Shown: one piece after another, positions 52,368 through 60,732 of the stretch
How positions within the stretch are numbered: the first letter of the stretch is position 1
Layout: every line of letters starts with the position of its first letter
NCBI RefSeq assembly: GCF_003201655.1
Contig: NZ_QJJU01000020.1
Location: 47,869 to 111,868 of the forward strand
DNA length: 64,000 nt
DNA from: Mycolicibacterium moriokaense
Lineage (GTDB): Bacteria > Actinomycetota > Actinomycetes > Mycobacteriales > Mycobacteriaceae
Direction: 5' to 3'
The notes under the pieces: model-generated
The model's database searches: none
What the model was told of the DNA's origin: nothing
Seen by the model: the letters and a program-made list of their open reading frames with translations, nothing else
Program-made: the position numbers and the translations under genes

Positions 52368-53842
52368 TGTCAGCCCAGAAGTTCGGGTTCGGGCCGCGGG
52401 GAAAGTCGCGGTCGTCTCTCACCACGGCCAGCTCACTGTCGCTGCGATGGCGCGTGATGCTGCTCGCCATGTCGATGGTGGCGATGGTCGTGGTGCTGAT
52501 GGCCGTTGCGGTTTATGCGGTGGTGTCGCGGGCGCTCTACGACGACATCGACAACCAGTTGCACAGCCGGGCCCGGTTGCTCATCGAGAGTGGGTCGCTA
52601 GCCGCCGATCCCGGCAAGGCCATCGAGGGCACCGCCTATTCGGACGTCAACGCGATGCTCGTCAATCCTGGCCGGTCCATCTACACCGCCAACCAAGAGG
52701 GGCAGACGCTGCCGCTCGGCGAGCCGGAAAAGGATGTGGTGCAGGGCGAGTTGCTGATGTCATTGCGCACCGCCAACCACCAGCGGGTGCTGGCCGTGCA
52801 CCTCACCAACGGCAGCTCGCTGCTGATCTCGAAGAGTCTGGCGCCCACGAGTCAGGTGCTCAAGCGACTTGGCACCGTGCTGCTCATCGTCGGCGGGCTC
52901 GGTGTGGCGGTGGCCGCTATCGCCGGTGGTGCAGTCGCGCGCGCGGGCCTGCGGCCGGTGGCCCGACTCACCGAAGCGGCCGAACGGGTCGCGCGCACCG
53001 ACGACCTGAGACCCATCCCTGTGTTCGGCAGCGACGAACTCGCACGTCTCACTGAGGCTTTCAACATGATGCTGCGCGCGCTGGCCGAATCGCGTGAACG
53101 CCAGGCGCGGCTGGTCACCGACGCGGGCCACGAATTGCGCACCCCGCTGACGTCGCTGCGCACCAACGTCGAGCTGCTGATGGCGTCGATGGCGCCAGGC
53201 GCACCGCGGCTGCCCGAGGACGACCTGGCCGAGCTACGGACCGATGTGATCGCACAAATCGAGGAATTGTCCACGCTGGTGGGCGATCTGGTGGATCTGA
53301 CCCGCGACGAAGCAGGCGGAGTCATCCATGAACCAGTCGACTTGTCCGAGGTGGTGGATCGCTCGCTGGAGCGGGTTCGCAGGCGCCGCAACGACATTGA
53401 GTTCGACGTCTCGGTCTCCGGATGGCAGGTCTATGGTGACGGCGGCGGGTTGGCGCGCGCGGTGCTCAACCTGCTCGACAACGCGGCGAAATGGAGCCCG
53501 CCAGGCGGGCGCGTCGGTGTGCGATTGACTCAGGTCGACCCGTCGCACGCCGAGCTGGTGGTGTCCGACCGCGGTCCTGGCATTCCGCCGGAGGAACGGC
53601 GGTTGGTGTTCGAGCGGTTTTTCCGTTCGACGTCGGCGCGTGCCATGCCCGGTTCGGGGTTGGGCCTGGCGATCGTCAAGCAGGTTGTGGTCAAACACGG
53701 TGGAACGCTGCGCGTCGAAGACACCGTCCCAGGCGGGCAACCACCCGGAACGTCGATGCATGTGGTGCTGCCCGGCCGTCCACTTCCGTCGACACGCTCC
53801 GTTGGAATGGACGCTGCCGTGGTCAGCGCCGACAATGGTTGA
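52367..53842 (+). CDS. mprB: Sensor histidine kinase MprB
   Basis: The 491-residue sensor has two membrane helices (about residues 28-55 and 165-190) flanking an extracytoplasmic ~110-residue domain. HAMP (LRPVARLTEAAERVARTDDLRPIP), a DHp domain with His255 in DAGHELRTPLTSLR, and an ATPase domain with NLLDNAAKWSP, SDRGPGIPPEERRLVFERFF and GSGLGLAIVKQ follow. It senses envelope stress and phosphorylates MprA; in M. tuberculosis DnaK binds its sensor domain. Confidence 0.95.
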   Translation: MSAQKFGFGPRGKSRSSLTTASSLSLRWRVMLLAMSMVAMVVVLMAVAVYAVVSRALYDDIDNQLHSRARLLIESGSLAADPGKAIEGTAYSDVNAMLVNPGRSIYTANQEGQTLPLGEPEKDVVQGELLMSLRTANHQRVLAVHLTNGSSLLISKSLAPTSQVLKRLGTVLLIVGGLGVAVAAIAGGAVARAGLRPVARLTEAAERVARTDDLRPIPVFGSDELARLTEAFNMMLRALAESRERQARLVTDAGHELRTPLTSLRTNVELLMASMAPGAPRLPEDDLAELRTDVIAQIEELSTLVGDLVDLTRDEAGGVIHEPVDLSEVVDRSLERVRRRRNDIEFDVSVSGWQVYGDGGGLARAVLNLLDNAAKWSPPGGRVGVRLTQVDPSHAELVVSDRGPGIPPEERRLVFERFFRSTSARAMPGSGLGLAIVKQVVVKHGGTLRVEDTVPGGQPPGTSMHVVLPGRPLPSTRSVGMDAAVVSADNG

Positions 53843-53888
53843 TTGGGGAGTTCGTTCACGGGGGAGAAGTCTGGGGATGTCCCGAAAG

Positions 53889-53908
53889 TTCTCTAAGTGG
53901 ATTCTCAG
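53889..53908. promoter_or_regulatory. Weak candidate MprA site before pepD
   Basis: TTCTCTA (53889-53895) and TTCTCAG (53902-53908) form an imperfect direct repeat about 79 bp before the pepD ATG, and a CCTGAG follows at 53920. pepD is a known MprA target in M. tuberculosis. The match is weak. Confidence 0.35.
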
Positions 53909-53986
53909 CCCGGATGGGCACCCTGAGCTTGCACCCGTCGTTGTTACAGATGTCGGAACCTACTCCAGGAAGAGCATCGCAGCGTC

Positions 53987-55342
53987 ATGACGAACCACCC
54001 GAGGTACTCCCCGCCGCCACCACCGCAGCAGGGCCCCCGGCCCGGCGGCCATCCGCAGCAAGCGGTGCCCGGATACCCCGGTGCGCAGCGTCCTGGTCCG
54101 TATCAACAGCAGCCGACGCCGCAGCAGCAATACGACTGGCGCTACGCGACCCAGCAGCAGACGCAGCAGTTCCGTACGCCCTACGATCCGTACCGCGGCG
54201 CTCCCCAGCCGGGCATGCCAGCTCCGCTGGTACCCCAAAAACGTTCCCGCGCGGGTGCTTTGACCGCCGGTGCCGTCGCAGTGGCGATCGTCTCGGCGGG
54301 CATCGGCGGCGGAGTCGCGGTACTCGTGCAGTCCGAAAGGCCTTCGGCCAGTTCGAGCGCGACCGGTTTGGCGCCCAGTGTGCCCGCCGCCAGCCTGCCT
54401 GCAGGCACGGTTGAGCAGGTCGCGGCAAAGGTGGTGCCCAGCGTGGTCAAGCTGGAGGTCGACCTTGGCAAGCAGTCCGAAGAGGGCTCCGGAATCATCC
54501 TGTCCTCCGACGGCCTGATCTTGACGAACAACCACGTCGTGGCCGCGTCCAAGGACGCGCCGGCTGGACCGGGCGGCGCCCAGACGAAGGTGACATTCGC
54601 CGACGGTCGCACGACGACATTCACCGTCGTCGGCACCGATCCGAGTAGCGATATCGCGGTGGTCCGCGCGAAGGACGCGTCGGGCCTGACCCCGATCACG
54701 GTGGGCTCCTCGGGCAACCTGCGGGTGGGCCAGGATGTGGTCGCCGTCGGGTCACCGCTGGGCCTGGAAGGGACCGTCACAACGGGCATCATCAGCGCGC
54801 TGAACCGGCCCGTCGCCGCGGGAGGCGACGCGCAGAACCAGAACACCGTGCTCGACGCCATTCAGACCGACGCGGCCATCAACCCAGGCAACTCGGGCGG
54901 CGCGCTGGTCAACATGAGCGGCGAATTGGTGGGAGTGAACTCGGCCATCGCGACACTGGGCGGCGACGCGGGTCCGGCGGCGCAGAGCGGCTCCATCGGA
55001 CTGGGATTCGCGATCCCAGTCGATCAGGCCAAGCGGATCGCCGACGAGCTCATTCAGAACGGCAGCGCGTCGCACGCCTCGCTCGGCGTCCAGGTCGGCA
55101 ACGACGCCAGCGTCGACGGCGCGAAGATCGTCGAGGTCACAGGCGGCGGCGCCGCGGCGGCCGCCGGACTGCCCAGCGGTGTCGTGGTGACCAAGGTCGA
55201 CGACCGGGTGATCGGCAGCGCCGACGCACTGGTGGCCGCTGTTCGGTCAAAGGCCCCAGGAGAGAAGGTGACCCTGACGTATCTGGATGCGGCGGGTAAG
55301 CCGCAGACCGTGCAGGTCACCCTCGGCAAGGCACAGCAGTGA
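53987..55342 (+). CDS. pepD: HtrA-family serine protease PepD
   Basis: The 451-residue protein has a Pro/Gln-rich cytosolic N-terminus (~85 residues), one membrane segment (AGALTAGAVAVAIVSAGIGGGVAVL) and a trypsin-like domain with catalytic His183 (TNNHVV), Asp222 (SSDIAVV) and Ser303 (GNSGGAL). A C-terminal PDZ domain (SLGVQVGNDASVDGAKIVEVTGGGAAAAAGLPSGVVVTKVDDRVIG) ends the chain. It degrades or refolds damaged envelope proteins and feeds back on MprAB. Stop overlaps the GTG of moaB2 (GTGA). Position matches Rv0983. Confidence 0.95.
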   Translation: MTNHPRYSPPPPPQQGPRPGGHPQQAVPGYPGAQRPGPYQQQPTPQQQYDWRYATQQQTQQFRTPYDPYRGAPQPGMPAPLVPQKRSRAGALTAGAVAVAIVSAGIGGGVAVLVQSERPSASSSATGLAPSVPAASLPAGTVEQVAAKVVPSVVKLEVDLGKQSEEGSGIILSSDGLILTNNHVVAASKDAPAGPGGAQTKVTFADGRTTTFTVVGTDPSSDIAVVRAKDASGLTPITVGSSGNLRVGQDVVAVGSPLGLEGTVTTGIISALNRPVAAGGDAQNQNTVLDAIQTDAAINPGNSGGALVNMSGELVGVNSAIATLGGDAGPAAQSGSIGLGFAIPVDQAKRIADELIQNGSASHASLGVQVGNDASVDGAKIVEVTGGGAAAAAGLPSGVVVTKVDDRVIGSADALVAAVRSKAPGEKVTLTYLDAAGKPQTVQVTLGKAQQ

Positions 55343-55908
55343 CCATGACCCCTGGCACGACCACACTGAGAGTGGCCGCGCCGCTGTCCGTGCCCAGATA
55401 TACGGTTGCACTCATGGAACAGCCAGGGGAGTTGGTGGGCCGCGCGCTCGTCGTCGTCGTCGATGACCGCACCGCTCATGGCGAGGAAGACCACAGCGGT
55501 CCGTTGGTCACCGAACTGCTCGGTGAGGCGGGGTTCGTCGTCGACGGCGTTGTGGTGGTCTCCGCCGACGAGGTGGAGATCCGCAATGCGCTGAACACGG
55601 CGGTGATCGGGGGCGTGGACCTCGTCGTGTCGGTCGGCGGAACGGGTGTCACACCGCGCGATGTCACCCCCGAGGCGACCCGCGACATCCTTGACCGTGA
55701 ACTGCTCGGCATCTCAGAGGCGCTGCGCGCGTCAGGGCTATCGGCCGGAATCGTGGAGGCGGGCGTGTCCCGTGGACTAGCCGGGATTTCCGGCAGCACG
55801 CTCGTAGTTAATCTCGCAGGCTCACGAGGCGCCGTCCGCGACGGCATGGCTACGCTGAACCCGCTGGCGGTCCAGATCATCGGCCAGCTATCCAGCTTGG
55901 AGATCTAA
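55339..55908 (+). CDS. moaB2: Molybdopterin-binding MoaB/MogA-like protein MoaB2
   Basis: The core (MEQPGELVGRALVVVVDDRTAHGEEDHSGPLVTELL, DLVVSVGGTGVTPRDVTPEATRDILDREL, GISGSTLVVNLAGSRGAVRDGMATL) is the MogA/MoaB fold that adenylylates molybdopterin. The GTG at 55339 overlaps the pepD stop and gives 189 residues; an ATG at 55414 would give 164. I chose the coupled start because the M. tuberculosis protein also has an N-terminal extension by length. Whether it is catalytic or a binding paralogue is unknown. Confidence 0.85.
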   Translation: MTMTPGTTTLRVAAPLSVPRYTVALMEQPGELVGRALVVVVDDRTAHGEEDHSGPLVTELLGEAGFVVDGVVVVSADEVEIRNALNTAVIGGVDLVVSVGGTGVTPRDVTPEATRDILDRELLGISEALRASGLSAGIVEAGVSRGLAGISGSTLVVNLAGSRGAVRDGMATLNPLAVQIIGQLSSLEI

Positions 55909-56039
55909 GCAGATTTGGACTTCGTGGGCTTCCGCTTCTGCGACGCAGACATGGCGTCGCAGTCCATCGCGGAGCGCCGCGTGCAATTCGCGCCAACGTC
56001 CCTTCGGTTACACGGAGGTAAACGGCTATCTTCCAGGAA

Positions 56040-56055
56040 TGTGATCTTCGTCACA
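56040..56055. promoter_or_regulatory. Perfect Crp-type site TGTGA-N6-TCACA
   Basis: TGTGATCTTCGTCACA matches the mycobacterial Crp consensus at all ten defined positions. It lies 13 bp before the GTG of the 52-residue ORF, so it probably overlaps the core promoter and would repress, or act on a nearby start from another promoter. The 55909-56039 stretch holds nothing else clear. Confidence 0.75.
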
Positions 56056-56068
56056 CCCGGAGTGGACT

Positions 56069-56227
56069 GTGAACGATAAGCCGAAGCGCACCCGGGATGC
56101 AGTTAACAAGATTTTCGGGGATCCGTTGCGCGAGTTACCGGTTGACGAGCCTGACAGTTTTTCGCCGGACGACACCACCGATCACGACCGGTGGTTGCGG
56201 GACAACATCCCGCCTCACCATGATTGA
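56069..56227 (+). CDS. Small acidic/basic hypothetical protein, 52 residues
   Basis: GTG at 56069 opens a 52-residue frame (VNDKPKRTRDAVNKIFGDPL, later DHDRWLRDNIPPHH), charged and without membrane segment. The sequence has the look of a conserved short mycobacterial protein (basic N-end, acidic middle, DRWLRDNIPPH end), but I do not recognise a family. A perfect Crp-type site lies immediately upstream and no ribosome binding site is strong. Confidence 0.6.
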   Translation: MNDKPKRTRDAVNKIFGDPLRELPVDEPDSFSPDDTTDHDRWLRDNIPPHHD

Positions 56228-56616
56228 CCTGTGATTTCGCGTTAAGCGCGGAAAACGCCGGATGGTCGCTCGGCGTCAGAATCTGCCACCGATGTGCGAA
56301 GCGAAAGCCCCCGAGTTACCTGGCGGTGGCAACGCATTTGGCCCCGCGACGCGTGCGCGACCCCGCTACATTAGTTCCAGCAAACTCCCAGTATCAGATG
56401 GCGGATTCGGTGGCGATGACGCCCACGCGTTGCCGGGGAGATGCCTCCCCGTTATGTTCCTCGTGTCAACGATGAGCAAAACGTAAGAGCAGCATGTGAG
56501 GTCTCTCATTTCCGTCACATCATGCTCACGCGTCGTGTGTGGTTTAGCGGCAGCGCCAGACACGGACAACAACACGGTGAGCCGACTGGCCCACCGTCGA
56601 CATAGCTAGGGAGAAC
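56228..56616. other. Gene-free upstream region of the MspA-type porin gene
   Basis: No reading frame here looks coding. An imperfect inverted repeat occurs at 56491-56520 (AGCATGTGA and TCACATCATGCT). A ribosome binding site TAGGGAGAAC directly precedes the porin ATG. mspA of M. smegmatis is known to have a long upstream regulatory region, so this gap likely holds the porin promoter. Confidence 0.5.
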
Positions 56617-57243
56617 ATGAAGGCATTCAGTCGGGTGCTGCTTGCGATGGTGGCGGCGATCGCCGCGTTGTTCGTGGGTACTGGCACCTCTCACGCAGGT
56701 CTGGATAACGAGCTGAGTCTGGTTGATGGCCAGGATCGGACGATGACGATCCAGCAGTGGGACACCTTCCTCAATGGTGTGTTCCCCCTGGACCGCAACC
56801 GGCTGACCCGTGAGTGGTTCCACTCGGGTAGCGCGGTGTACAACGTGGCCGGCGCGGGTGCCGATGCGTTCGCAGGCACCCTGGAGCTGGGTTACCAGAT
56901 CGGTTTCCCGTGGTCGTTGGGTGTGGGCATTAACTTCTCCTACACCACGCCGAACATCCTGATCGACGACGGCAACGCCGGCAATGCCTTCGCGCAGTTC
57001 ATCACCCCGAACCTGTTCCCGGGTGTGTCGATCAGCGCTGACCTGGGTAACGGCCCGGGTATTCAGGAGGTGGCGACGTTCTCGGTGGATGTTTCAGGTC
57101 CGCACGGCAAGGTGGCGGTCTCCAACGCGCATGGCACCGTGACCGGTGCTGCCGGTGGTGTGCTGCTGCGTCCGTTCGCCCGCCTGATCTCCAAGGCCGG
57201 TGACAGCGTCACCACCTACGGCGAACCCTGGAACATGAACTAG
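56617..57243 (+). CDS. mspA: MspA family outer-membrane porin
   Basis: The 208-residue protein has a signal peptide (~27 residues, cleavage near SHA-GLDNEL), then the MspA barrel segments QQWDTFLNGVFPLDRNRLTREWFHSG, GTLELGYQIGFPWSLGVGINFSYTTPNILIDDG, ITPNLFPGVSISADLGNGPGIQEVATFSVDVSG and SVTTYGEPWNMN. It forms an octameric pore in the mycolate membrane for small hydrophilic solutes. The constriction loop after LIDDG reads NAGNAFAQF: shorter than in MspA and with Asn in place of one constriction Asp. Slow-growing tubercle bacilli lack mspA-type porins, so this supports a rapid grower. Confidence 0.95.
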   Translation: MKAFSRVLLAMVAAIAALFVGTGTSHAGLDNELSLVDGQDRTMTIQQWDTFLNGVFPLDRNRLTREWFHSGSAVYNVAGAGADAFAGTLELGYQIGFPWSLGVGINFSYTTPNILIDDGNAGNAFAQFITPNLFPGVSISADLGNGPGIQEVATFSVDVSGPHGKVAVSNAHGTVTGAAGGVLLRPFARLISKAGDSVTTYGEPWNMN

Positions 57244-57386
57244 CCAGGTGGGGAGGGCGGTCAGACCTGTTGGCGGCCGACGGTCGGTCGGCGCCATGTC
57301 GAACGAGCCGAAATCCGCATATGTCGAGGCGCGGTGACGGTCCGCCTGACAGACGTGTTGGGTTCGTCCATCGTTGACAGTTTATG

Positions 57387-57398
57387 TAGACCAGTCTA
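57387..57398. promoter_or_regulatory. TetR operator TAGAC-CA-GTCTA in the regulator promoter
   Basis: A perfect 12-bp palindrome lies between TTGACA (-35, 57374-57379) and TATTGT (-10, 57397-57402), spaced 17 bp. The transcript would start at or next to the TetR ATG at 57410, so it is probably leaderless. Its placement implies autorepression. TAGA-N4-TCTA also occurs at 58010-58021. Confidence 0.82.
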
Positions 57399-57409
57399 TT
57401 GTTTCGAGC

Positions 57410-57964
57410 ATGGGTAGGAAAGGTGCGGCGACGAGGAGCGCGCTGGTCGACTCGACGCAGATGCTGATTGAGTCGCATGGCTACTTCGGCACCGGTCTCA
57501 ACCAGGTGCTCGCCGATAGCGGCGCGCCACGTGGGTCGCTGTATTTCCATTTCCCCGGCGGTAAGGACGAGCTGGTCGGTGAAGCGATTCGTCGCGCCGG
57601 GGAGAGTATCGACGCGCTCATCGACGGCATAGAAGCCGCCGATACCAGCGAACTCATGACAGTCCTGCTCAGTGCACTCGGGCAGCGCCTCGAGCAGTCG
57701 AACTGGACCCAGGGCTGTCCTGTCGCCACCGTTGCATTGGAAATCTCGGCGACCAACGACGCCATTCAGCGGGCATGCTCGACCGCGTACACCGACTGGC
57801 ATAAGAGGCTTCGCGACAAACTCGAAGCCGATGGGCGCGCCGACGCTGACGACATGGCGACGTTCCTGCTTTCCGTGCTGGAAGGGGCGATGCTGCTGGC
57901 CCGCACGCATCGAAGTACCGAGCCGCTCGCGGCGGCAAGCCGGGTCATCAACAGCGTTCTCTGA
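57410..57964 (+). CDS. TetR regulator, LmrA/YxaF type
   Basis: The 184-residue protein has the LmrA/YxaF-group N-terminus (GRKGAATRSALVDSTQMLIESHGYFGTGLNQVLADSGAPRGSLYFHFPGGKDELVGEAI) and a C-terminal domain with QGCPVATVALEISATND and TAYTDWHKRLRDKLEADG typical of that group. Its likely operators share TAGA-N4-TCTA, at 57387 before its own gene and at 58008 before the metallo-hydrolase operon. It is the presumed repressor of the five-gene module that follows; ligand probably the pathway substrate. Confidence 0.9.
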   Translation: MGRKGAATRSALVDSTQMLIESHGYFGTGLNQVLADSGAPRGSLYFHFPGGKDELVGEAIRRAGESIDALIDGIEAADTSELMTVLLSALGQRLEQSNWTQGCPVATVALEISATNDAIQRACSTAYTDWHKRLRDKLEADGRADADDMATFLLSVLEGAMLLARTHRSTEPLAAASRVINSVL

Positions 57965-58007
57965 GTGGGCGTCATGCCGAAGGGGGCAGGAAGCTCCCGT
58001 GAAAATA

Positions 58008-58023
58008 GGTAGATCGATCTACC
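58008..58023. promoter_or_regulatory. Operator palindrome GGTAGATC-GATCTACC before the catabolic operon
   Basis: A perfect 16-bp palindrome, 16 bp before the first gene (ATG 58040). Its core TAGATCGATCTA has the same TAGA-N4-TCTA layout as the operator of the upstream TetR. Confidence 0.8.
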
Positions 58024-58039
58024 GAAATGAGAAGACGAG

Positions 58040-58912
58040 ATGATGCGTGTGCACCACCTGAATTGTGGCAGTAGCGAACCGCTCGGCGGCCGCTTGATGG
58101 GAGGTGAGGGCCATCCGCTTCGGAAAGCCCGCGGCGTGTGCCATTGCCTGCTTGTCGAGACTGATCGGGCGCTCGTGCTGGTGGATTCCGGGCTCGGGAT
58201 GGGTGACATCGAACGCCCGGTGGAGCGATTGGGCAAAACTTTCGTGCGGCTCGCGCGGCCGGTCCTCGATCCGGACGAGACGGCGATCCGCCAGATTCAT
58301 TCGTTGGGCTATGACCCCGCAGACCTCAGCGACATCGTGCTTACGCACTTGGACCCCGATCACGCCGGCGGTCTGTCGGATTTTCCGCACGCGAGAGTTC
58401 ACCTGCTGGCCGACGAGCACCAGGCGGCGACCGAGCCCCCTGGCGGAACCAAGGTCAACCCCACCCGGGTCAACCGGAAGCAGTGGGCGCACGGCCCACG
58501 CTGGCAGACATATCAACTCGGTGCCGGGGAGCGCTGGTTCGGGTTCGATGCGGTGCGAGCCTTGCGTGGGCTACCGCCGGAGATCCTGCTGGTGCCATTG
58601 CCGGGCCACACCCACGGCCATACCGGGGTCGCGATCCAGCTCGACTCGTCCGTCGGCGCACAGGACCGATGGCTGCTGCACGCCGGCGACGCCTACTTCG
58701 CCCACACCGAGCTCGACCGCGACAATCCGCGCGCACCGGCCGGGGTAGCGATGTTCGAGAAGCGCCAACAAGTCGACGGCACTGCACGCACCACGAACCA
58801 GGCACGCCTGCGCGCGTTGGTCAACGCCCACCCCGACCAGGTCGAAGTGATCTCGTCACATGATCCTTCCGAACTCGACGCCTACCAACTGAATGCGGCC
58901 ATCGCGCGGTGA
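58040..58912 (+). CDS. Metallo-beta-lactamase-fold hydrolase
   Basis: The 290-residue protein has the MBL metal-site motifs: VLTHLDPDHAGG (HxDxDH), VPLPGHTHGHTGVAIQ, LLHAGDAYFAH and ISSHDPSE. This layout is common to lactonases and related hydrolases, so ring opening of a lactone or ester hydrolysis is plausible. First gene of a five-gene operon behind the 16-bp operator; 37 bp separate it from the tautomerase gene. Substrate unknown. Confidence 0.88.
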   Translation: MMRVHHLNCGSSEPLGGRLMGGEGHPLRKARGVCHCLLVETDRALVLVDSGLGMGDIERPVERLGKTFVRLARPVLDPDETAIRQIHSLGYDPADLSDIVLTHLDPDHAGGLSDFPHARVHLLADEHQAATEPPGGTKVNPTRVNRKQWAHGPRWQTYQLGAGERWFGFDAVRALRGLPPEILLVPLPGHTHGHTGVAIQLDSSVGAQDRWLLHAGDAYFAHTELDRDNPRAPAGVAMFEKRQQVDGTARTTNQARLRALVNAHPDQVEVISSHDPSELDAYQLNAAIAR

Positions 58913-58949
58913 GCCCCGCGATCTGCACCCAAATCGAAAGGAATACAGC

Positions 58950-59354
58950 ATGCCGCTCGTCTATGTCACCCTCGCGCAGGGGACCACATCGCCGGATCAG
59001 CGCGCGCAGATCGGGGACGGGATTTACCGAGCACTGACCGAGGTTGCCAATGTGCCGACCGATGACCGGTTCCAGGTGATCAACGAAATCGCGTCGGGGA
59101 ACCTGATTTACAGCCCCGACTACCTGGGATATGACCGTAGTCCGTCGGTTGTGTTCGTTCAGATCTTCTTCAACGCGGGTCGATCCGTGGACGTCAAGCA
59201 GGCGCTGTATGCGCGCATCGCGGAAAATCTGGCTGCGGCCGGTGTGCGCGGAGACGACCTGGTCATCAACGTTGTCGAGGTGCCCAAGGAGAACTGGTCT
59301 TTCGGACGCGGCGATCTGAGCTACCCGCCGGACTCACCAAGTAGCACCCGATGA
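58950..59354 (+). CDS. Tautomerase-superfamily protein
   Basis: The 134-residue protein starts MPLVYVTLAQGTTSPDQRAQIGDGIYRALTEVANVPTDDRFQVINE; Pro1 would be the catalytic amino-terminal base after Met removal, as in the 4-oxalocrotonate tautomerase superfamily. FVQIFFNAGRSVDVKQALYARIAENLAAAGVRGDDLVINVVEVPKENWSFG fits the longer tautomerase group. AAAGGAA precedes the ATG. Stop overlaps the next gene (ATGA). Confidence 0.9.
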   Translation: MPLVYVTLAQGTTSPDQRAQIGDGIYRALTEVANVPTDDRFQVINEIASGNLIYSPDYLGYDRSPSVVFVQIFFNAGRSVDVKQALYARIAENLAAAGVRGDDLVINVVEVPKENWSFGRGDLSYPPDSPSSTR

Positions 59355-60205
59355 AGATCGCCAACCTGGCCGGCAGACTCACGATCGTCACCGACAGCAG
59401 GGCAGTCGATGTCGAGCATGCCAGCGATTTCAAATTCGACGCCGACCCGCAGGCAATCTACGACCGCTTCGACGAATTCATGGAATGGGCAGCGCAGACC
59501 GACCTGACCGGTTACGGGCGGGCGTATAGCCCAGACCGCCTGCGGGCGCCGGCGCCCAGGCCGAGCCAGATCTTCGCCGTCGGCTTTAACTATCGGTCGC
59601 ACGCGCAGGAACTCGGCACGACTGTTGATGACGGGCTCCCGCCGGTGTTCACCAAGTTCGCCAGCGCCATCACCGGTCCCTTCGGTTCGGTCGCCCTGCC
59701 TGAGGGCAGCGTCGATTGGGAGGTCGAGTTAGTGGCCGTGATCGGCAGGCGGGCGTGGCGGGTCGATGACGTGCACGCCTGGCACCACATCGCCGGCCTG
59801 ACTGTCGGACAGGACCTGTCCGAACGCCAAGCCCAGTTGCGTGGTAGCACACCGCAATTCAGCCTCGGCAAGTCCTATCCGGGCTTTGCCCCGATGGGTC
59901 CCTGGCTCGTCACACCCGATGAGTTCGACGATCCCGACGATCTTCGCCTCACCTGCACGCTCAACGCAGACATCGTGCAGGACGCACGAACCTCGCAGAT
60001 GATCACGCCGATACCTGCCCTCGTGGCACGGCTGTCGCGGGTCGTGGCGCTGTCGCCGGGCGACATCATCTACACCGGGACACCGGCCGGCGTCGGCTTG
60101 AGCCGCCAGCCTGCGCGATTCCTCAACGCAGGCGATGAACTCGTCAGCCAGATCGACGGAATCGGCGCCATGCGCCACAACATGATCGTCGCCCACCCGA
60201 CCTGA
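59351..60205 (+). CDS. Fumarylacetoacetate hydrolase family protein
   Basis: The 284-residue protein has IFAVGFNYRSHAQELG, FTKFASAITGPFGSVALPEGSVDWEVELVAVIGR (the ExE metal motif), LTVGQDLSERQAQLR, FSLGKSYPGFAPMGPWLVTPDEF and GDIIYTGTPAGVGLSR. Family members hydrolyse or decarboxylate 2-oxo/enol acids, such as acylpyruvates or oxalocrotonate. Its start overlaps the tautomerase stop; 47 bp to RidA. Fits a ring-opened keto-acid intermediate. Confidence 0.93.
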   Translation: MKIANLAGRLTIVTDSRAVDVEHASDFKFDADPQAIYDRFDEFMEWAAQTDLTGYGRAYSPDRLRAPAPRPSQIFAVGFNYRSHAQELGTTVDDGLPPVFTKFASAITGPFGSVALPEGSVDWEVELVAVIGRRAWRVDDVHAWHHIAGLTVGQDLSERQAQLRGSTPQFSLGKSYPGFAPMGPWLVTPDEFDDPDDLRLTCTLNADIVQDARTSQMITPIPALVARLSRVVALSPGDIIYTGTPAGVGLSRQPARFLNAGDELVSQIDGIGAMRHNMIVAHPT

Positions 60206-60252
60206 TTGCCGCACAACGGATGTACGGCGTTCCCTCACCGAAGGAGTTGATG

Positions 60253-60732
60253 ATGACAGGTTCTGTTGCATCTCGTCTTGTGCAAAGCGGGGTCACGTTG
60301 GGCCCGGCACCGGCCCCCGCCGGCGCCTACACAGCGACGCATACCGTGGGCGAACTGTTGTTTACTTCAGGACAAGTCGCTGTCGATGCCGAGCATGGTT
60401 TGGTGGCCCGCGGCGCGCTTGGAGCCGAGGTCGACCTTGAAACCGGTATCGCCTGTGCGCGCCAGTGCGCGATCAACATGCTGACCCAAGTGGCCGCAGC
60501 GCTCGGGGATCTCGATCGGGTGCGCCGTGTGGTCAAGCTGACGGTCTATGTTGCCAGTGCTCCTGGATTCACCGACCAGCCGCTTGTGGCCAACGGGGCA
60601 TCGGAGTTGATCAACGATGCCTTCGGCGAACTCGGTAGTCATACCCGCTCGGCGGTTGGCGTGGCAGCCCTGCCCGGCGGCAGCCCGGTTGAGGTTGAAG
60701 CAATTCTGCAGATTGAAGGATCAAGCATATGA
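60253..60732 (+). CDS. RidA family protein
   Basis: The 159-residue protein has the RidA/YjgF fold (GPAPAPAGAYTATHTVGELLFTSGQVAVD, QCAINMLTQVAAALGDLDRVRRVVKLTVYVASAPGFTDQPLVANGAS, GSHTRSAVGVAALPGGSPVEVEAILQI) with a somewhat extended N-terminus. Relatives hydrolyse enamines/imines or act as 2-aminomuconate deaminase. The ATG at 60253 follows AAGGAG by 6 nt. Stop overlaps the alpha/beta hydrolase start (ATGA). Confidence 0.92.
   Translation: MTGSVASRLVQSGVTLGPAPAPAGAYTATHTVGELLFTSGQVAVDAEHGLVARGALGAEVDLETGIACARQCAINMLTQVAAALGDLDRVRRVVKLTVYVASAPGFTDQPLVANGASELINDAFGELGSHTRSAVGVAALPGGSPVEVEAILQIEGSSI

Noticed and set aside
55905..55967. 15-20 residue basic peptide on the minus strand (ends KPTKSKSA) after moaB2
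   Set aside because: Too short, overlaps the moaB2 stop, no ribosome binding site; could be the decayed tail of an mscL-like neighbour but unsupported.
56491..56520. TGTGA and TCACA halves upstream of the porin read as a second Crp site
   Set aside because: The halves are separated by 15 nt instead of 6, so the Crp spacing does not fit.
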